64,000 nucleotides of DNA from Methylophaga sp. (GCF_030651745.1 NZ_JAUSCC010000073.1:1-64000), one strand, 5' to 3'. Shown: positions 45,973-55,238, numbered from the stretch's first letter. Numbers and translations are program-made. Notes: a model not told the origin generated them from the letters alone.

Positions 45973-47040
45973 TTAATCGGGTACTACCGCACGACCAATA
46001 GTATGAGCATCGGTACCAAACCAGATGGCATTGCTGTTTTCATCAAACACCATATGTCTCACTGTCTGACCACCCGAAGGGACTTCATCTATCGCAATAA
46101 ACTGTTCGGTTTTGCTGTCAAAACCGATAAACCGGTTAGGTTGCAATCCTGTTTCCACGTACCAGATACGATCCTGATTATCGACGGTCATCGCATATAA
46201 GCCAGCAGCTTCGCCGCCCGGTGTTTGCCATTGCTGCATGGATTTATCCTGCGGGTTGTATACGCCCATGTAACCAACATCAGCATCCACCCACCAGACA
46301 CGTCCATCCGAGGTCAAACCAATACGCCGAATAATGCTTTCTTCATTGGGAGTATTAATGATTTCCAGTCGCATGGACTCAGGATCTACGGTGCCAATGG
46401 CATTGCTGCCCATAAAGGCAATCCATGGACGGTCTTGCTGGTCGACAACCAGCCCATAAGGCCGCATATTGCTGCCGGGTACTTCAATAATTTCCACTGC
46501 GCCTGTGTCGGTGGCTAATTTACCGATGAAGCCCGCCTTACCCGAACGCTGAACGGTAAACCAGATATGACCATCCGAAGTCCAGTCCATCGTATGCGGA
46601 TCATTAACGCCTTCGGGCATATCATAACGAGTCACTTCACCTGTTGCAGGATCAAGACGACCGATATGCTGATCTTTATTACCGGCATACCATGGGTAAC
46701 CTTGGGCATCGACAATCACAGTATGAGGACCTGCCTTGGGAATTTCATAACGTTGCATTTCACCTGAGACAGGATCCAGTCTTGCCACATAGTCACCGAC
46801 CTGGCCGACAAACCACACACTGCCATCTGGACTGACATAGGGATCACGGGGCCGGGTGTTCTGCCACTCAACATTCCATTCAGTAAACTTCAATGAAACG
46901 CGATCAGCTTCTTTTAGCAGATTTTTGTTATTTTCAGATGATTCAGCCAGCGTATGTAAACTGAATGACAGCCCGACTAACAACGTCAATAAACAAGTCA
47001 TATAGAGATGAATTTGGTTTGTCTGTTTGCATCTGGTCAT
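45973..47040 (-). CDS. virginiamycin B lyase-like beta-propeller, secreted
   Basis: 355 residues: signal peptide (about to residue 32, SLHTLAES), then seven or so repeats of the type GxxWFVGQVGDYVARLDPxTG (WF/WY/WVD followed by GR/GK and a DxxTG turn). This is the Vgb (streptogramin B lyase) fold. Family members are mostly not antibiotic lyases, so I read it as a periplasmic propeller of unknown role. GGAGAG precedes the ATG by 5 bases. Confidence 0.85.
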   Translation of the reverse strand: MTRCKQTNQIHLYMTCLLTLLVGLSFSLHTLAESSENNKNLLKEADRVSLKFTEWNVEWQNTRPRDPYVSPDGSVWFVGQVGDYVARLDPVSGEMQRYEIPKAGPHTVIVDAQGYPWYAGNKDQHIGRLDPATGEVTRYDMPEGVNDPHTMDWTSDGHIWFTVQRSGKAGFIGKLATDTGAVEIIEVPGSNMRPYGLVVDQQDRPWIAFMGSNAIGTVDPESMRLEIINTPNEESIIRRIGLTSDGRVWWVDADVGYMGVYNPQDKSMQQWQTPGGEAAGLYAMTVDNQDRIWYVETGLQPNRFIGFDSKTEQFIAIDEVPSGGQTVRHMVFDENSNAIWFGTDAHTIGRAVVPD

Positions 47041-47434
47041 CTTCGCTCTCCGGAGTTTCTCTTTGGAATAGGTTCAACTGTTGACCAGTAGAAATTCCAA
47101 AAGTGCTGATTTTTAAATACCTTTCAAAAATGTTCTGCTTAGAAATCCTCAACAGTAATTATTTACCGAACTTTAACCTATGTAATATCAGCCGGCTGCT
47201 TTGGTTGTTACCGTGGTCTTCGTAGTGCCTTTTTGAACTCATTCAACACGGTCGCTACGTTACATTTCTACATCTCAGAAATGTCGAAAAGTATTCGTTG
47301 TAATTCTGTTTTATTCAATGGTCTGAATGGCATTTCAGGCGTTTATAAAAGTTAATTTCTGGGCATTAAAACCCAGGTGATTTTCCTCAGAAAAAGCAAA
47401 TCCGGATTTGAAAGCAAATTAAAAGGAAAGCGAT
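47041..47434. other. intergenic region with a small inverted repeat
   Basis: About 394 bases between the Vgb-like gene and the membrane protein. A perfect 8-bp inverted repeat, ACATTTCT and AGAAATGT, 7-base loop, lies at 47262-47284. The region should hold both divergent promoters. A 69-codon minus-strand frame overlapping the propeller start was judged not coding. Confidence 0.45.
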
Positions 47435-48292
47435 ATGGAAACTCTCTCAGCAAGCAACAACAGCAGTGTGTCATGGGCAGCAATTTTTGCCGGGGCGGTA
47501 AGTGCTGCGGCCATGACCTTAATTATGTTAATCCTTGGTTTTGGCTTAGGTTTTTCCGTCATTTCACCTTGGCAAAATGAAGGTGTGAGTATGGAAGCGA
47601 TAGGCTGGTCAACCGTTATCTGGTTAACCGTCACACAAATTGTAGCAGCAGGACTGGGCGGTTATATGGCCGGCCGTTTAAGAACCCGCTGGACTGACAT
47701 CAATATCGATGAGATTTATTTCCGTGACACGGCACATGGTCTTATTAGCTGGGCAGTGGCAACACTTTTGGTTGCAACCTTAATTCTCTCAAGTGTCGGA
47801 GCCGCCATCAGTGGTTCAGCCAAAGCGGGAGCTTCTCTGGCAGGAGGTGCAACTTCAGCTGCGCCAGTGATTAGTGATGCCATATCCGAATCCTCTGATT
47901 ACTTTACCAATGCTTTGTTGCGAACAGCTCCCGGTGCAGAAATTGAGCGACGAGCTGATGCCGATGTTCGCGATGAACTATCTACGATTGTGGTGCAGGC
48001 ATTACGTGATGGAGAGCTAAATGACGATGACAAACAATATGTTATCGGTCTGGTCGCGAACTATACCGAACTCAATGAAGATCAAGCAGAGCAACGTATT
48101 GATGATGTGATGGCACGTGCCCGACAAGCGGCCGATGATGCCGAACTGGCTGCTCGTGAAGCTGCTGATACAGCTCTTACAAGTGCCACTTTTGCTTCTT
48201 TATGGTTGTTTGTCGCTTTATTGATTGGTGCTTATATCGCCAGCTTTATGGCGACAGTTGGTGGTCGTCAACGTGATTCAGTTATTCAGTAA
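47435..48292 (+). CDS. membrane protein with Ala/Asp/Glu-rich middle, unknown (PhnA-like annotation family)
   Basis: 285 residues: two N-terminal helices (SWAAIFAGAVSAAAMTLIML, and VIWLTVTQIVAAGLGGYMAGR), a third near residue 110, a long soluble helical region (about 150-255) with acidic repeats, and a final helix (SLWLFVALLIGAYIASFMAT). The helical stretch has a possible regulatory or coiled-coil role. The family is widespread but not characterised to my knowledge. A 23-codon membrane peptide gene follows after 42 bp. Confidence 0.72.
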   Translation: METLSASNNSSVSWAAIFAGAVSAAAMTLIMLILGFGLGFSVISPWQNEGVSMEAIGWSTVIWLTVTQIVAAGLGGYMAGRLRTRWTDINIDEIYFRDTAHGLISWAVATLLVATLILSSVGAAISGSAKAGASLAGGATSAAPVISDAISESSDYFTNALLRTAPGAEIERRADADVRDELSTIVVQALRDGELNDDDKQYVIGLVANYTELNEDQAEQRIDDVMARARQAADDAELAAREAADTALTSATFASLWLFVALLIGAYIASFMATVGGRQRDSVIQ

Positions 48293-48334
48293 TCGGATTG
48301 GCATGACGTCAGACGGTTTTTAAGGAGAAATATT

Positions 48335-48406
48335 ATGCGATCTATTCTTTTATGGTTTTTAGGTGTGCCAATTCCCATCATTATTTTATTGGCCATCTTG
48401 TTGTAA
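48335..48406 (+). CDS. 23-residue single-helix membrane peptide
   Basis: Encodes MRSILLWFLGVPIPIIILL plus AILL. It has a very good ribosome site, AAGGAGA at 48322-48328, six bases before the ATG. It is almost all hydrophobic with a Pro-x-Pro kink and a single Arg at the start, as in small stress-related membrane peptides. It is just 42 bp after the membrane protein gene. Very similar short peptides occur in many proteobacteria as I recall, but I cannot verify that here. Confidence 0.7.
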   Translation: MRSILLWFLGVPIPIIILLAILL

Positions 48407-48424
48407 TTAATGCGAAAACTGAGC

Positions 48425-48442
48425 GGGGTCGTTATCGACCCC
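48425..48442 (+). terminator. hairpin after the 23-codon gene
   Basis: A perfect 7-bp stem, GGGGTCG and CGACCCC, with a TTAT loop, 19 bp after the small gene. It is GC-rich but followed by ACTATAGG and not a T-run, so terminator strength is uncertain. Confidence 0.5.
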
Positions 48443-48571
48443 ACTATAGGCCAAATAGCTTTATCAATGCAAAGTCTTTAGCTACTTAGACCTTCGGCTT
48501 CAAGGTTGCCTGTTTACTCTGATGTTAAATACCTACAGGTGATTGCTAGACCTAACAGTGGAGTTGAATCA

Positions 48572-49882
48572 ATGACAAACAAGAAGGATGCAATAAACCG
48601 CTCATTTACCGGCGATCCCCCAGAGGATCTCCGTCACTTACTGCAACAGTTATTTAGAGAAGTCCGCCAGCAGACGGAACTGATTTGCGCCAAACTGGAA
48701 AACGAAGATCAAGTGGTTCAACCCGCAGCTTTTGTTAGTCCTCCTAAATGGCACCTGGCACATACTTCCTGGTTTTTTGACTGTTTTATTCTGGAGCCAC
48801 TTGATGTCGCACAGACCAGTGACTCAGCTCAATACCATCATTTGTTTAACTCATACTACAAAAGCCAGGGAGCACACTGGTTACAATCCAAACGCGGAGA
48901 TCTTTCGCGTCCAACAGTAAGAGAAATTGCTCATTATCGTCAGCGTATAACCGAAGCCATTATCAAGCTGTTGGAAACCAATGCACTTTCCCGGCAACAA
49001 CTGAATATCATTGCCACTGGTATTCAGCATGAACAACAACATCAGGAATTGTTGTTGATGGATATTAAATACATTTTAGGCAATCACCCATGGCCGGCCG
49101 CCTATGAAAAAATAGCTGATAGCGATAAATTTTTACTCCCCGCCAGAGCATTGGGCTGGCTGGAATGGACTGAAAATATTTCCTTGTTTGGGGCGCGAAT
49201 AGACGAGTTTTCTTATGACAATGAACGTCCCCGTCATAGACGCTGGATCAGCGGATTTCAACTGGCAGATAGGTTGATTAATAACGGCGAATATCTGGAT
49301 TTCATGACTGATGGCGGTTATCGCCGACCAGAGTTATGGCTTAGTGATGGATGGGACTGGGTGCAACAGAATCAAATCAGCCATCCATTGTACTGGCGTA
49401 AAAAAAATCAGCATTGGGATGAATATCATCTTTGTGGATTGAAACCATTAAATACCAACTTACCAGTCAGTCATATCAGTCTTTATGAAGCGGACGCCTA
49501 TGCTCGATGGATGGGAGCAAGGTTGCCAACCGAGTTTGAGCTTGAAGCTTATAGTTCTAGTGATAAAGGTTTATTTAAGCAAGAGAAAGCTTTTTGGGAC
49601 CCCAATGAGTCTGTTTATCCCGCTCCCGACCGGGCCTGTGATGAATTTGATAGCGGATTGCTTTGGCAATGGACCAGCAGTGCTTATTCGCCTTATCCCG
49701 GTTTCAAAACCACCAATACAGACTTGGGTGAATACAATGGTAAGTTCATGGCAAACCAATATGTTTTGAAAGGTGGCTGTGTGGCGACACCTAAACATCA
49801 TATGCGTGCCAGTTATCGTAATTTTTATCGCCCTTACGATCGCTGGGCATTTACCGGTATTCGTTTGGCCAAGGATTTGTAA
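48572..49882 (+). CDS. egtB: ergothioneine biosynthesis protein EgtB
   Basis: Non-heme iron sulfoxide synthase. Seen: a DinB-like N-terminal domain with iron-binding HEQQHQE (HxxxHxE, near residue 150) and WHLAHTSWFFD (the other His), and a C-terminal formylglycine-enzyme (FGE-sulfatase) domain (RLPTEFELEAYS, WQWTSSAYSPYPGF, KGGCVATPKHHMRASYRNFY). The frame opens at 48506, but the ATG at 48572 has GGAG eight bases upstream (436 residues). It is followed directly by egtD. Confidence 0.94.
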   Translation: MTNKKDAINRSFTGDPPEDLRHLLQQLFREVRQQTELICAKLENEDQVVQPAAFVSPPKWHLAHTSWFFDCFILEPLDVAQTSDSAQYHHLFNSYYKSQGAHWLQSKRGDLSRPTVREIAHYRQRITEAIIKLLETNALSRQQLNIIATGIQHEQQHQELLLMDIKYILGNHPWPAAYEKIADSDKFLLPARALGWLEWTENISLFGARIDEFSYDNERPRHRRWISGFQLADRLINNGEYLDFMTDGGYRRPELWLSDGWDWVQQNQISHPLYWRKKNQHWDEYHLCGLKPLNTNLPVSHISLYEADAYARWMGARLPTEFELEAYSSSDKGLFKQEKAFWDPNESVYPAPDRACDEFDSGLLWQWTSSAYSPYPGFKTTNTDLGEYNGKFMANQYVLKGGCVATPKHHMRASYRNFYRPYDRWAFTGIRLAKDL

Positions 49883-50910
49883 TGACTTATCTGGTACTCG
49901 ATTCTGTTCAACAGCAAACCACAGATTCTCTAACAGAACAGTTTGCTCTGGATGTATTGATGGGCTTTTCAGCACCATCAAAATTTCTTCCCAGTAAATA
50001 TTTTTATGATGCGGCAGGTAGTCGGTTGTTCGAACAAATCACCGAGTTGGAAGAATACTACCCTACTCGTTGTGAATTTGAGATCCTCAATAATGTCGGC
50101 GGTGAAATTGCCGGATTTATGCAAAACCAAGCTTTTGAGATCGTTGAACTGGGAGCAGGGGATGGTCGTAAAACCAAAGTTTTGCTTAATCAGTTGTTAA
50201 AAAATACTGAGCAGTTTTCATATATTCCGATTGATATTTCTGAGAGCACAATGGCCGAATTAGTGGGGTCATTGAAGCAATCACATCCTTCGCTGACCAC
50301 GCATGGCATTGTAGGTGATTATTTTGCCAGCATTCGACATCTGGAAAGTACCTCTGATAGTCGTAAGCTGGTTTTATTATTGGGATCCAATATTGGTAAT
50401 TTTGATTTTCCCGGTGCAAAACGATTTTTGCACAGTATCTGGAAGTGTCTGAATCATAATGATTTATTTCTGATAGGTTTTGATTTGAAAAAAGATATCG
50501 ATGTATTAACCAGAGCGTATAATGATAAACAAGGTATCACCCGTGATTTCAATTTAAACGTACTGATACGGATCAATAATGAACTGGGTGGAGACTTTGA
50601 TATTCAACGATTTTCACATCATGGAATGTACAACCCGCGTCACGGCGCGATGGAAAGCTATCTGGTCTCTCTGGAATCGCAGCAGGTACATATCGGCGCG
50701 TTGGAAAAAACCTTTGAATTTAACCCATATGAAGCGATCCATCTGGAGGTTTCCCATAAATATCTATTGTCAGATATGCAGCATCTGGCAGAGCAAACCG
50801 GTTTTACCATATTGAAAAACTGGCAGGATTCACAAGGCTATTTTGCTGATGGGTTATGGCAGGTCAATAAAGATTTCCCGGAAAGAGATTTCTCTGGATT
50901 GGAATATTAG
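49882..50910 (+). CDS. egtD: L-histidine N-alpha-trimethyltransferase EgtD
   Basis: Methylates histidine three times to hercynine, the substrate of EgtB. Seen: KYFYDAAGSRLFEQITELEEYYPTR (25-residue region near residue 35), SAM motif IVELGAGDGRKTKVLL, and GSNIGNF. 342 residues. The ATG shares bases with the egtB stop (TAATG). Its TAG stop at 50908-50910 is made from the target TA plus the first G of an inserted miniature element. No egtA, egtC or egtE in the window. Confidence 0.94.
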   Translation: MTYLVLDSVQQQTTDSLTEQFALDVLMGFSAPSKFLPSKYFYDAAGSRLFEQITELEEYYPTRCEFEILNNVGGEIAGFMQNQAFEIVELGAGDGRKTKVLLNQLLKNTEQFSYIPIDISESTMAELVGSLKQSHPSLTTHGIVGDYFASIRHLESTSDSRKLVLLLGSNIGNFDFPGAKRFLHSIWKCLNHNDLFLIGFDLKKDIDVLTRAYNDKQGITRDFNLNVLIRINNELGGDFDIQRFSHHGMYNPRHGAMESYLVSLESQQVHIGALEKTFEFNPYEAIHLEVSHKYLLSDMQHLAEQTGFTILKNWQDSQGYFADGLWQVNKDFPERDFSGLEY

Positions 50911-51171
50911 GGCCTGTTTATCTTTCAGAGCCACCACTGCTGGAGGCTCATTTCGTCCAACAAGGCGGAAATGATGCAGTGTAGTTATTCTACATAAGTC
51001 ATTTTCAACGCCGTTGGGCGGAAAAATAGTCCCAGCCCTTCGGGTTGTGGCTGAAAATGTACCACTCTGCGTTACTCGTCGTTTATTTAGAATAACTAAA
51101 CCGCACTCCTCGCGCCTTGATTGGTGCATTTTCAGTCACAACAGAGGCAGCTATGAAAGATCAACAGGCCC
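50910..51171 (-). mobile_element. 262-bp miniature inverted-repeat element (copy 1, complete)
   Basis: A non-coding element with terminal inverted repeats GGGCCTGTTTATCTTTCA (left) and TGAAAGATCAACAGGCCC (right), flanked by TA on both sides (50908-50909 and 51172-51173). A TA target is the rule for IS630/Tc1-mariner-like elements and some IS5 relatives. The two arms share inner pieces (CAAGGCG, TAGTTATTCTA, ATAA), so the whole is an imperfect fold-back. A second copy starts at 63880 in the opposite orientation. No transposase is in the window. Confidence 0.88.
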
Positions 51172-51258
51172 TAGCGTTTGTGAAATTTGTTGTTTGACAG
51201 TTTCAAGCGTTTAATAAGCAAATAAACATAACGACAATCTAAACCTTCAAAGGTAAAA

Positions 51259-52134
51259 ATGATGCAGCTTACTATCAGTGATTTTCAGGCTCTGCCAGAC
51301 AGCAAGGTGAAATTGAAGAAATGGCCCACTAATATTGAACCGTTATATAGCTCAAAGAAAAACTATCAAAAATTGCTGCAGAAAAATGTAGCGGCCTTGA
51401 GTGAGCTGCAACATAAGCTTTATGCCGATAATCGTTATGCGGTTTTATTGATTTTTCAGGGCATGGATGCTGCTGGAAAGGATGGTGCCATTCGCCATGT
51501 GATGTCGGGTATTAATCCGCAGGGTTTTCAGGTATTCAGTTTTAAACAACCAAGTGAAAATGAGCTGGATCATGATTTTTTATGGCGAACCGCACGCTGT
51601 CTGCCAGAACGAGGCCGAATCGGTATTTTTAATCGCTCTTATTATGAGGAAGTGCTGATCGTCAAAGTTCATCCCGATATTTTATTCAAACAGCGTCTAG
51701 CTGATAACTTACCGCCCAATAAAGCTTTTTGGCAGAATCGCTACCGTTCAATTGTTGAGCATGAAGCGCATTTGCATCGCAGTGGTACTCGGATCATCAA
51801 GTTTTTTTTGCATCAATCCAAAGATGAACAAGCCAGGCGTTTTATGCAGCGTATTGATGATCCTGATAAAAACTGGAAGCTCACCACAGCCGATGTCGAG
51901 CAACGTGAATTTTGGGATGACTACAGCAAAGCCTATGAAGACTGCATCAATGCAACTACGTCCAAAGAATCTCCGTGGTATATCGTGCCAGCCGACGATA
52001 AGCAAAATGCCCGGCTGATTATTTCGGAAATCTTCTTAAAGACGCTTGGCGATTTACCATTGGCTTACCCACAAGCGACTGATGCACACAGATTGGAGTT
52101 ACAGTCGATTCGTGATTATTTAGAGAAATCCTGA
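51259..52134 (+). CDS. ppk2: polyphosphate kinase 2 family protein
   Basis: 291 residues. Uses polyphosphate to phosphorylate nucleotides. Seen: Walker A GMDAAGKDGAIRHVMSGINP (near residue 72), the FKQPSENELDHDFLWR lid region, and Walker B IFNRSYYEEVL. The short one-domain form and these motifs place it in the PPK2 class that works on AMP or ADP. Two ATGs (51259 and 51262) are equally possible as starts. Confidence 0.93.
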   Translation: MMQLTISDFQALPDSKVKLKKWPTNIEPLYSSKKNYQKLLQKNVAALSELQHKLYADNRYAVLLIFQGMDAAGKDGAIRHVMSGINPQGFQVFSFKQPSENELDHDFLWRTARCLPERGRIGIFNRSYYEEVLIVKVHPDILFKQRLADNLPPNKAFWQNRYRSIVEHEAHLHRSGTRIIKFFLHQSKDEQARRFMQRIDDPDKNWKLTTADVEQREFWDDYSKAYEDCINATTSKESPWYIVPADDKQNARLIISEIFLKTLGDLPLAYPQATDAHRLELQSIRDYLEKS

Positions 52135-52150
52135 GTAACGAAACCGGTTA

Positions 52151-52621
52151 TCAGCTCAATGGTAATGCGGTGGAATTAATCGGTGACTTCATCACAAACG
52201 AGGTGTGTACACCTGTCACACCTTCAATCCGGGTGAGTTTCTGCAACAGAAACTGTTGATAGGCATCCATATCTCTGACGATTACCTTGAGCAAATAATC
52301 GGCTGTCTGGCCGGTGATTAAATGACATTCCAATACTTCCGGATAGCTGGCGAGTTTTTCTTCCAGACCGCTGAATCGTTCGGGTGTGTGTTTATCCATG
52401 CTGATGCCGATAAAGGCCATCAACGTCAGCCCCAGTTTACGGGCATTTAATAACGCCACATAACCATCAATCAAACCGTTTTCTTCCAACTGCTTGACGC
52501 GTCTTAAGGTGGGGGAAGGAGAGAGGTTAATGGCCTCTGCCAGTTCCTGATTGGAAATTCGTCCCTGTTTTTGCAGGATATCGAGAATCATCTGATCATA
52601 ACGATCCAGTTTTTCAGTCAT
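52151..52621 (-). CDS. Lrp/AsnC family transcriptional regulator
   Basis: 156 residues: an N-terminal helix-turn-helix (ILDILQKQGRISNQELAEAINLSPSPTLRRVKQLEENGLI) and a C-terminal RAM domain (YPEVLECHLITGQTADYLLKVIVRDMDAYQQFLLQKL), which binds amino acids. It diverges from leuA, so control of leucine synthesis is a reasonable guess, but such regulators often control other targets. Confidence 0.92.
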   Translation of the reverse strand: MTEKLDRYDQMILDILQKQGRISNQELAEAINLSPSPTLRRVKQLEENGLIDGYVALLNARKLGLTLMAFIGISMDKHTPERFSGLEEKLASYPEVLECHLITGQTADYLLKVIVRDMDAYQQFLLQKLTRIEGVTGVHTSFVMKSPINSTALPLS

Positions 52622-52952
52622 GATTTACTCCAATAAATTACATTAAAAGCATTTTATGCTTAAAAATAGAATTTATCAGCAATAATATTTGATATGGCTG
52701 TATTTTGAGGCAACTTTAGCAATTTAATTCTGCAGCTGTTTATCTATACTGTTTCACATGCCTGAACCGGTAGCGTTATGAGCCACAAGCTTTGTTTAAC
52801 GCAGTTATCTCAAGTTCATCACAAGTGAGCGGCGGAAACTGAAAAACGGACTGGAAACCCTCCAGCCATTGTTAAATAAACCTGCCGGAAGCGTTTTTAA
52901 ATGCATACGCCATCAGGCAACTCTATTTTTACACAGACTCAGGAGCCAGAAG
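52622..52952. promoter_or_regulatory. leuA leader and divergent promoter region
   Basis: 331 bases between the Lrp-type gene and leuA. A TATACT hexamer near 52746-52751 is a fair -10. A 16-codon frame (52780-52830, [16 protein letters not shown]) with three Leu codons, followed by a hairpin CTGGA-N5-TCCAG, might be a leader peptide for attenuation, but the frame is poor in Leu compared with known leu leaders. No T-box or riboswitch pattern was seen. Confidence 0.35.
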
Positions 52953-54617
52953 ATGATTGCCAATCCCGCTCAAAAGTATCGCCGCTTTGAGCCTATTCAA
53001 TTACCGGATCGCCAATGGCCGAATCAGGTAATTGAAAAGCCGCCTATCTGGATGAGCACCGATCTGCGTGATGGCAATCAGGCCCTGATTGATCCTATGT
53101 CGGTAGAGACCAAAATCCGCTATTTCAAAGCCTTGGTGGAAATGGGCTTCAAGGAAATTGAAGTGGGATTCCCGTCAGCTTCTGACACCGACTTTAATCT
53201 GGTGCGTCGCTTGATCGAAGAAAATCTGATCCCAGACGATGTGACGATTGAGGTATTAACCCAAGCCCGTCAGGATTTGATTGAACGCACGGTGGAATCA
53301 TTGCAGGGCGCACGCCGGGCCATTTTGCATATGTACAATCCGATCGCACCGGCGTTTCGCAAAATCGTTTACAACACTGATAAAGCCGGCGTGAAAGAGA
53401 TTGCTGAACGCGGCACGCGCTGGGTAAAAGAATTAACCGAACAACATCCGGAAACCGAATGGGTGTATCAATATTCTCCCGAAGTGTTTTCCAGCACCGA
53501 GGTGGAATTTGCCAAGGAAGTCTGTGATGCGGTATCGGCGATCTGGCAGCCAACACCTGAAAACAAAATGATTTTCAATTTGCCGGCCACGGTGGAGATG
53601 TCGACGCCAAATACTTATGCCGACCAGATTGAATGGATGCACCGTAATTTGAATAATCGCGATAGCATTATTTTGAGTGTGCATCCGCACAATGATCGTG
53701 GCACTGCCGTGGCGGCAGCTGAGTTGGCAGTAATGGCCGGGGCTGATCGCGTGGAAGGTTGTTTGTTTGGTAATGGTGAGCGTACCGGTAATGTCGATTT
53801 AGTGACTTTGGCTTTGAATTTATATTCGCAGGGCATCGATCCCGGTTTGGATTTCAGTCAGATTGATCAGATCCGTCAGTTGGCAGAGGAGTGTACGCAG
53901 TTACCGGTACATCCTCGTCACCCTTATGCCGGAGAATTAGTGTTTACTGCGTTTTCCGGTTCGCATCAGGATGCGATTAAAAAAGGTTTTGCCCAGCAAG
54001 ATCCCGAAGGTTTATGGGAAGTACCTTATTTGCCGATTGATCCTGCTGATTTAAATCGCAGTTACGATGCGGTGGTACGGGTAAACAGTCAGTCCGGTAA
54101 AGGTGGGGTGAGCTTTTTGTTACAACAGCATGCCGGTTTTGAGTTACCGCGCCGGTTGCAGATTGAATTCAGTAAAACAGTACAGAAAGTCAGTGATGTC
54201 AGCGGTAAGGAAGTGAACAGTGCCGATATTGTCAGCTTGTTTGATCAGCAATATCTGCAGGTCAACGCGCCTTATCAATTTCATAGCAGCAAGATAAGTG
54301 GTGAAGAGCATTCAATCGTGGCTCATATTCACAGTGTCTATCAGGGGCAGCAGATTGCTTTAAGTGGTCAGGGTAATGGGCCGATTGATGCTGCAGCCAA
54401 AGCCTTGGCACAACACACCGGTCAAACTATTACCGTGGTGGATTATCACGAGCATGGTTTAGGTACTGGTTCGGATGTAGCGGCGGTTTGTTATGTCGAA
54501 ATTAAAATTGGCGAAAGTCAGCCGATATTTGGTGTCGGGCAGGATGAAAACATCACTACGGCTGCGATAAAGGCATTGATGAACGGGGTCAATAGATTGA
54601 TGCTACAGGCGGCATAA
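52953..54617 (+). CDS. leuA: 2-isopropylmalate synthase
   Basis: Condenses acetyl-CoA with 2-oxoisovalerate, the first step of leucine synthesis. Seen: [16 protein letters not shown] (catalytic Arg-Asp), [36 protein letters not shown], and a C-terminal LeuA dimer/regulatory domain with [18 protein letters not shown]. The ATG at 52953 has AGGAG seven bases before it (554 residues). This long form (LeuA type 2) is different from the 520-residue E. coli LeuA. The open frame from 52869 is not used. Confidence 0.95.
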   Translation: MIANPAQKYRRFEPIQLPDRQWPNQVIEKPPIWMSTDLRDGNQALIDPMSVETKIRYFKALVEMGFKEIEVGFPSASDTDFNLVRRLIEENLIPDDVTIEVLTQARQDLIERTVESLQGARRAILHMYNPIAPAFRKIVYNTDKAGVKEIAERGTRWVKELTEQHPETEWVYQYSPEVFSSTEVEFAKEVCDAVSAIWQPTPENKMIFNLPATVEMSTPNTYADQIEWMHRNLNNRDSIILSVHPHNDRGTAVAAAELAVMAGADRVEGCLFGNGERTGNVDLVTLALNLYSQGIDPGLDFSQIDQIRQLAEECTQLPVHPRHPYAGELVFTAFSGSHQDAIKKGFAQQDPEGLWEVPYLPIDPADLNRSYDAVVRVNSQSGKGGVSFLLQQHAGFELPRRLQIEFSKTVQKVSDVSGKEVNSADIVSLFDQQYLQVNAPYQFHSSKISGEEHSIVAHIHSVYQGQQIALSGQGNGPIDAAAKALAQHTGQTITVVDYHEHGLGTGSDVAAVCYVEIKIGESQPIFGVGQDENITTAAIKALMNGVNRLMLQAA

Positions 54618-54770
54618 GCTTTTCAGTATCGCCAGTTTGTGGAAACGCAAACTGGTGATGTTTTTTCTTGGATGTTCTGAAATCCCTTTCTTCAATTAAA
54701 AATGAATAGATGCCTTTTTCATTCTGCTGCATCGGTTAAACTGATTTTACTTTCACAGACAGGAATCGTT

Positions 54771-55238
54771 ATGCCTCTATTCAGATATCTGGGTTTCTTT
54801 GTGATGTTGGCATTATTGTCAGCCTGTGCCAGCTGGTCACCCAATTACGAAAAACCACAGGTCAATATCACGTCCTTTTCCCTGGCACCAGAGTCTAACG
54901 GTCTGGCGCCAAGATTTATTATTGGTTTACAAATCATCAATCCCAATCGCGCAGCATTACCTTTGAAAGGCATGAGTTATTCCGTCGAAGTAGAGAACAA
55001 CCGGGTGTTAAGCGGGGCAACGCCAGATTTACCAAGAGTGCCAGGTTATGGCATGGCGGATTTCACCATAGAAGCCAGCCCTGATTTATTAGGCAGTGCC
55101 CGTTTAATCAATCGGCTGTTAAGCGGTCAGAGCCAAAGCCTTGGCTACACCTTTAAAGCCAAACTGGATGTCGGTTCGATAATGCCGTTTATTCATATTG
55201 AAGAGAGTGGTCGCTTTAATTTGTCGGAGACACCATAA
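54771..55238 (+). CDS. LEA14-like (WHy-domain) lipoprotein
   Basis: 155 residues: a lipoprotein signal peptide with lipobox LLSAC (Cys at residue 20), then a LEA type 2 domain (VNITSFSLAPESNGLAPRFI, LQIINPNRAALPLKGMSYSVEVENNRVL). Proteins with this fold protect against dehydration stress in plants; in bacteria the role is little known. The ATG at 54771 follows AGGA; the open frame to 54702 is longer but has no ribosome site. Surface-exposed or periplasmic, anchored to a membrane. Confidence 0.85.
   Translation: MPLFRYLGFFVMLALLSACASWSPNYEKPQVNITSFSLAPESNGLAPRFIIGLQIINPNRAALPLKGMSYSVEVENNRVLSGATPDLPRVPGYGMADFTIEASPDLLGSARLINRLLSGQSQSLGYTFKAKLDVGSIMPFIHIEESGRFNLSETP

Noticed and set aside
45973..47040. 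Antibiotic resistance gene (virginiamycin B lyase)
   Set aside because: The fold matches, but most relatives with a signal peptide in environmental bacteria are not lyases of antibiotics, and no catalytic site could be confirmed by eye.
46943..47152. 69-codon minus-strand frame before the Vgb-like gene
   Set aside because: It overlaps the signal-peptide coding part of the propeller in another frame and has no ribosome site.
50911..51258. Protein-coding frames in the egtD-ppk2 gap (91 and 66 codons)
   Set aside because: They lie in the miniature inverted-repeat element and have no conserved pattern; the structure is explained by the repeats.
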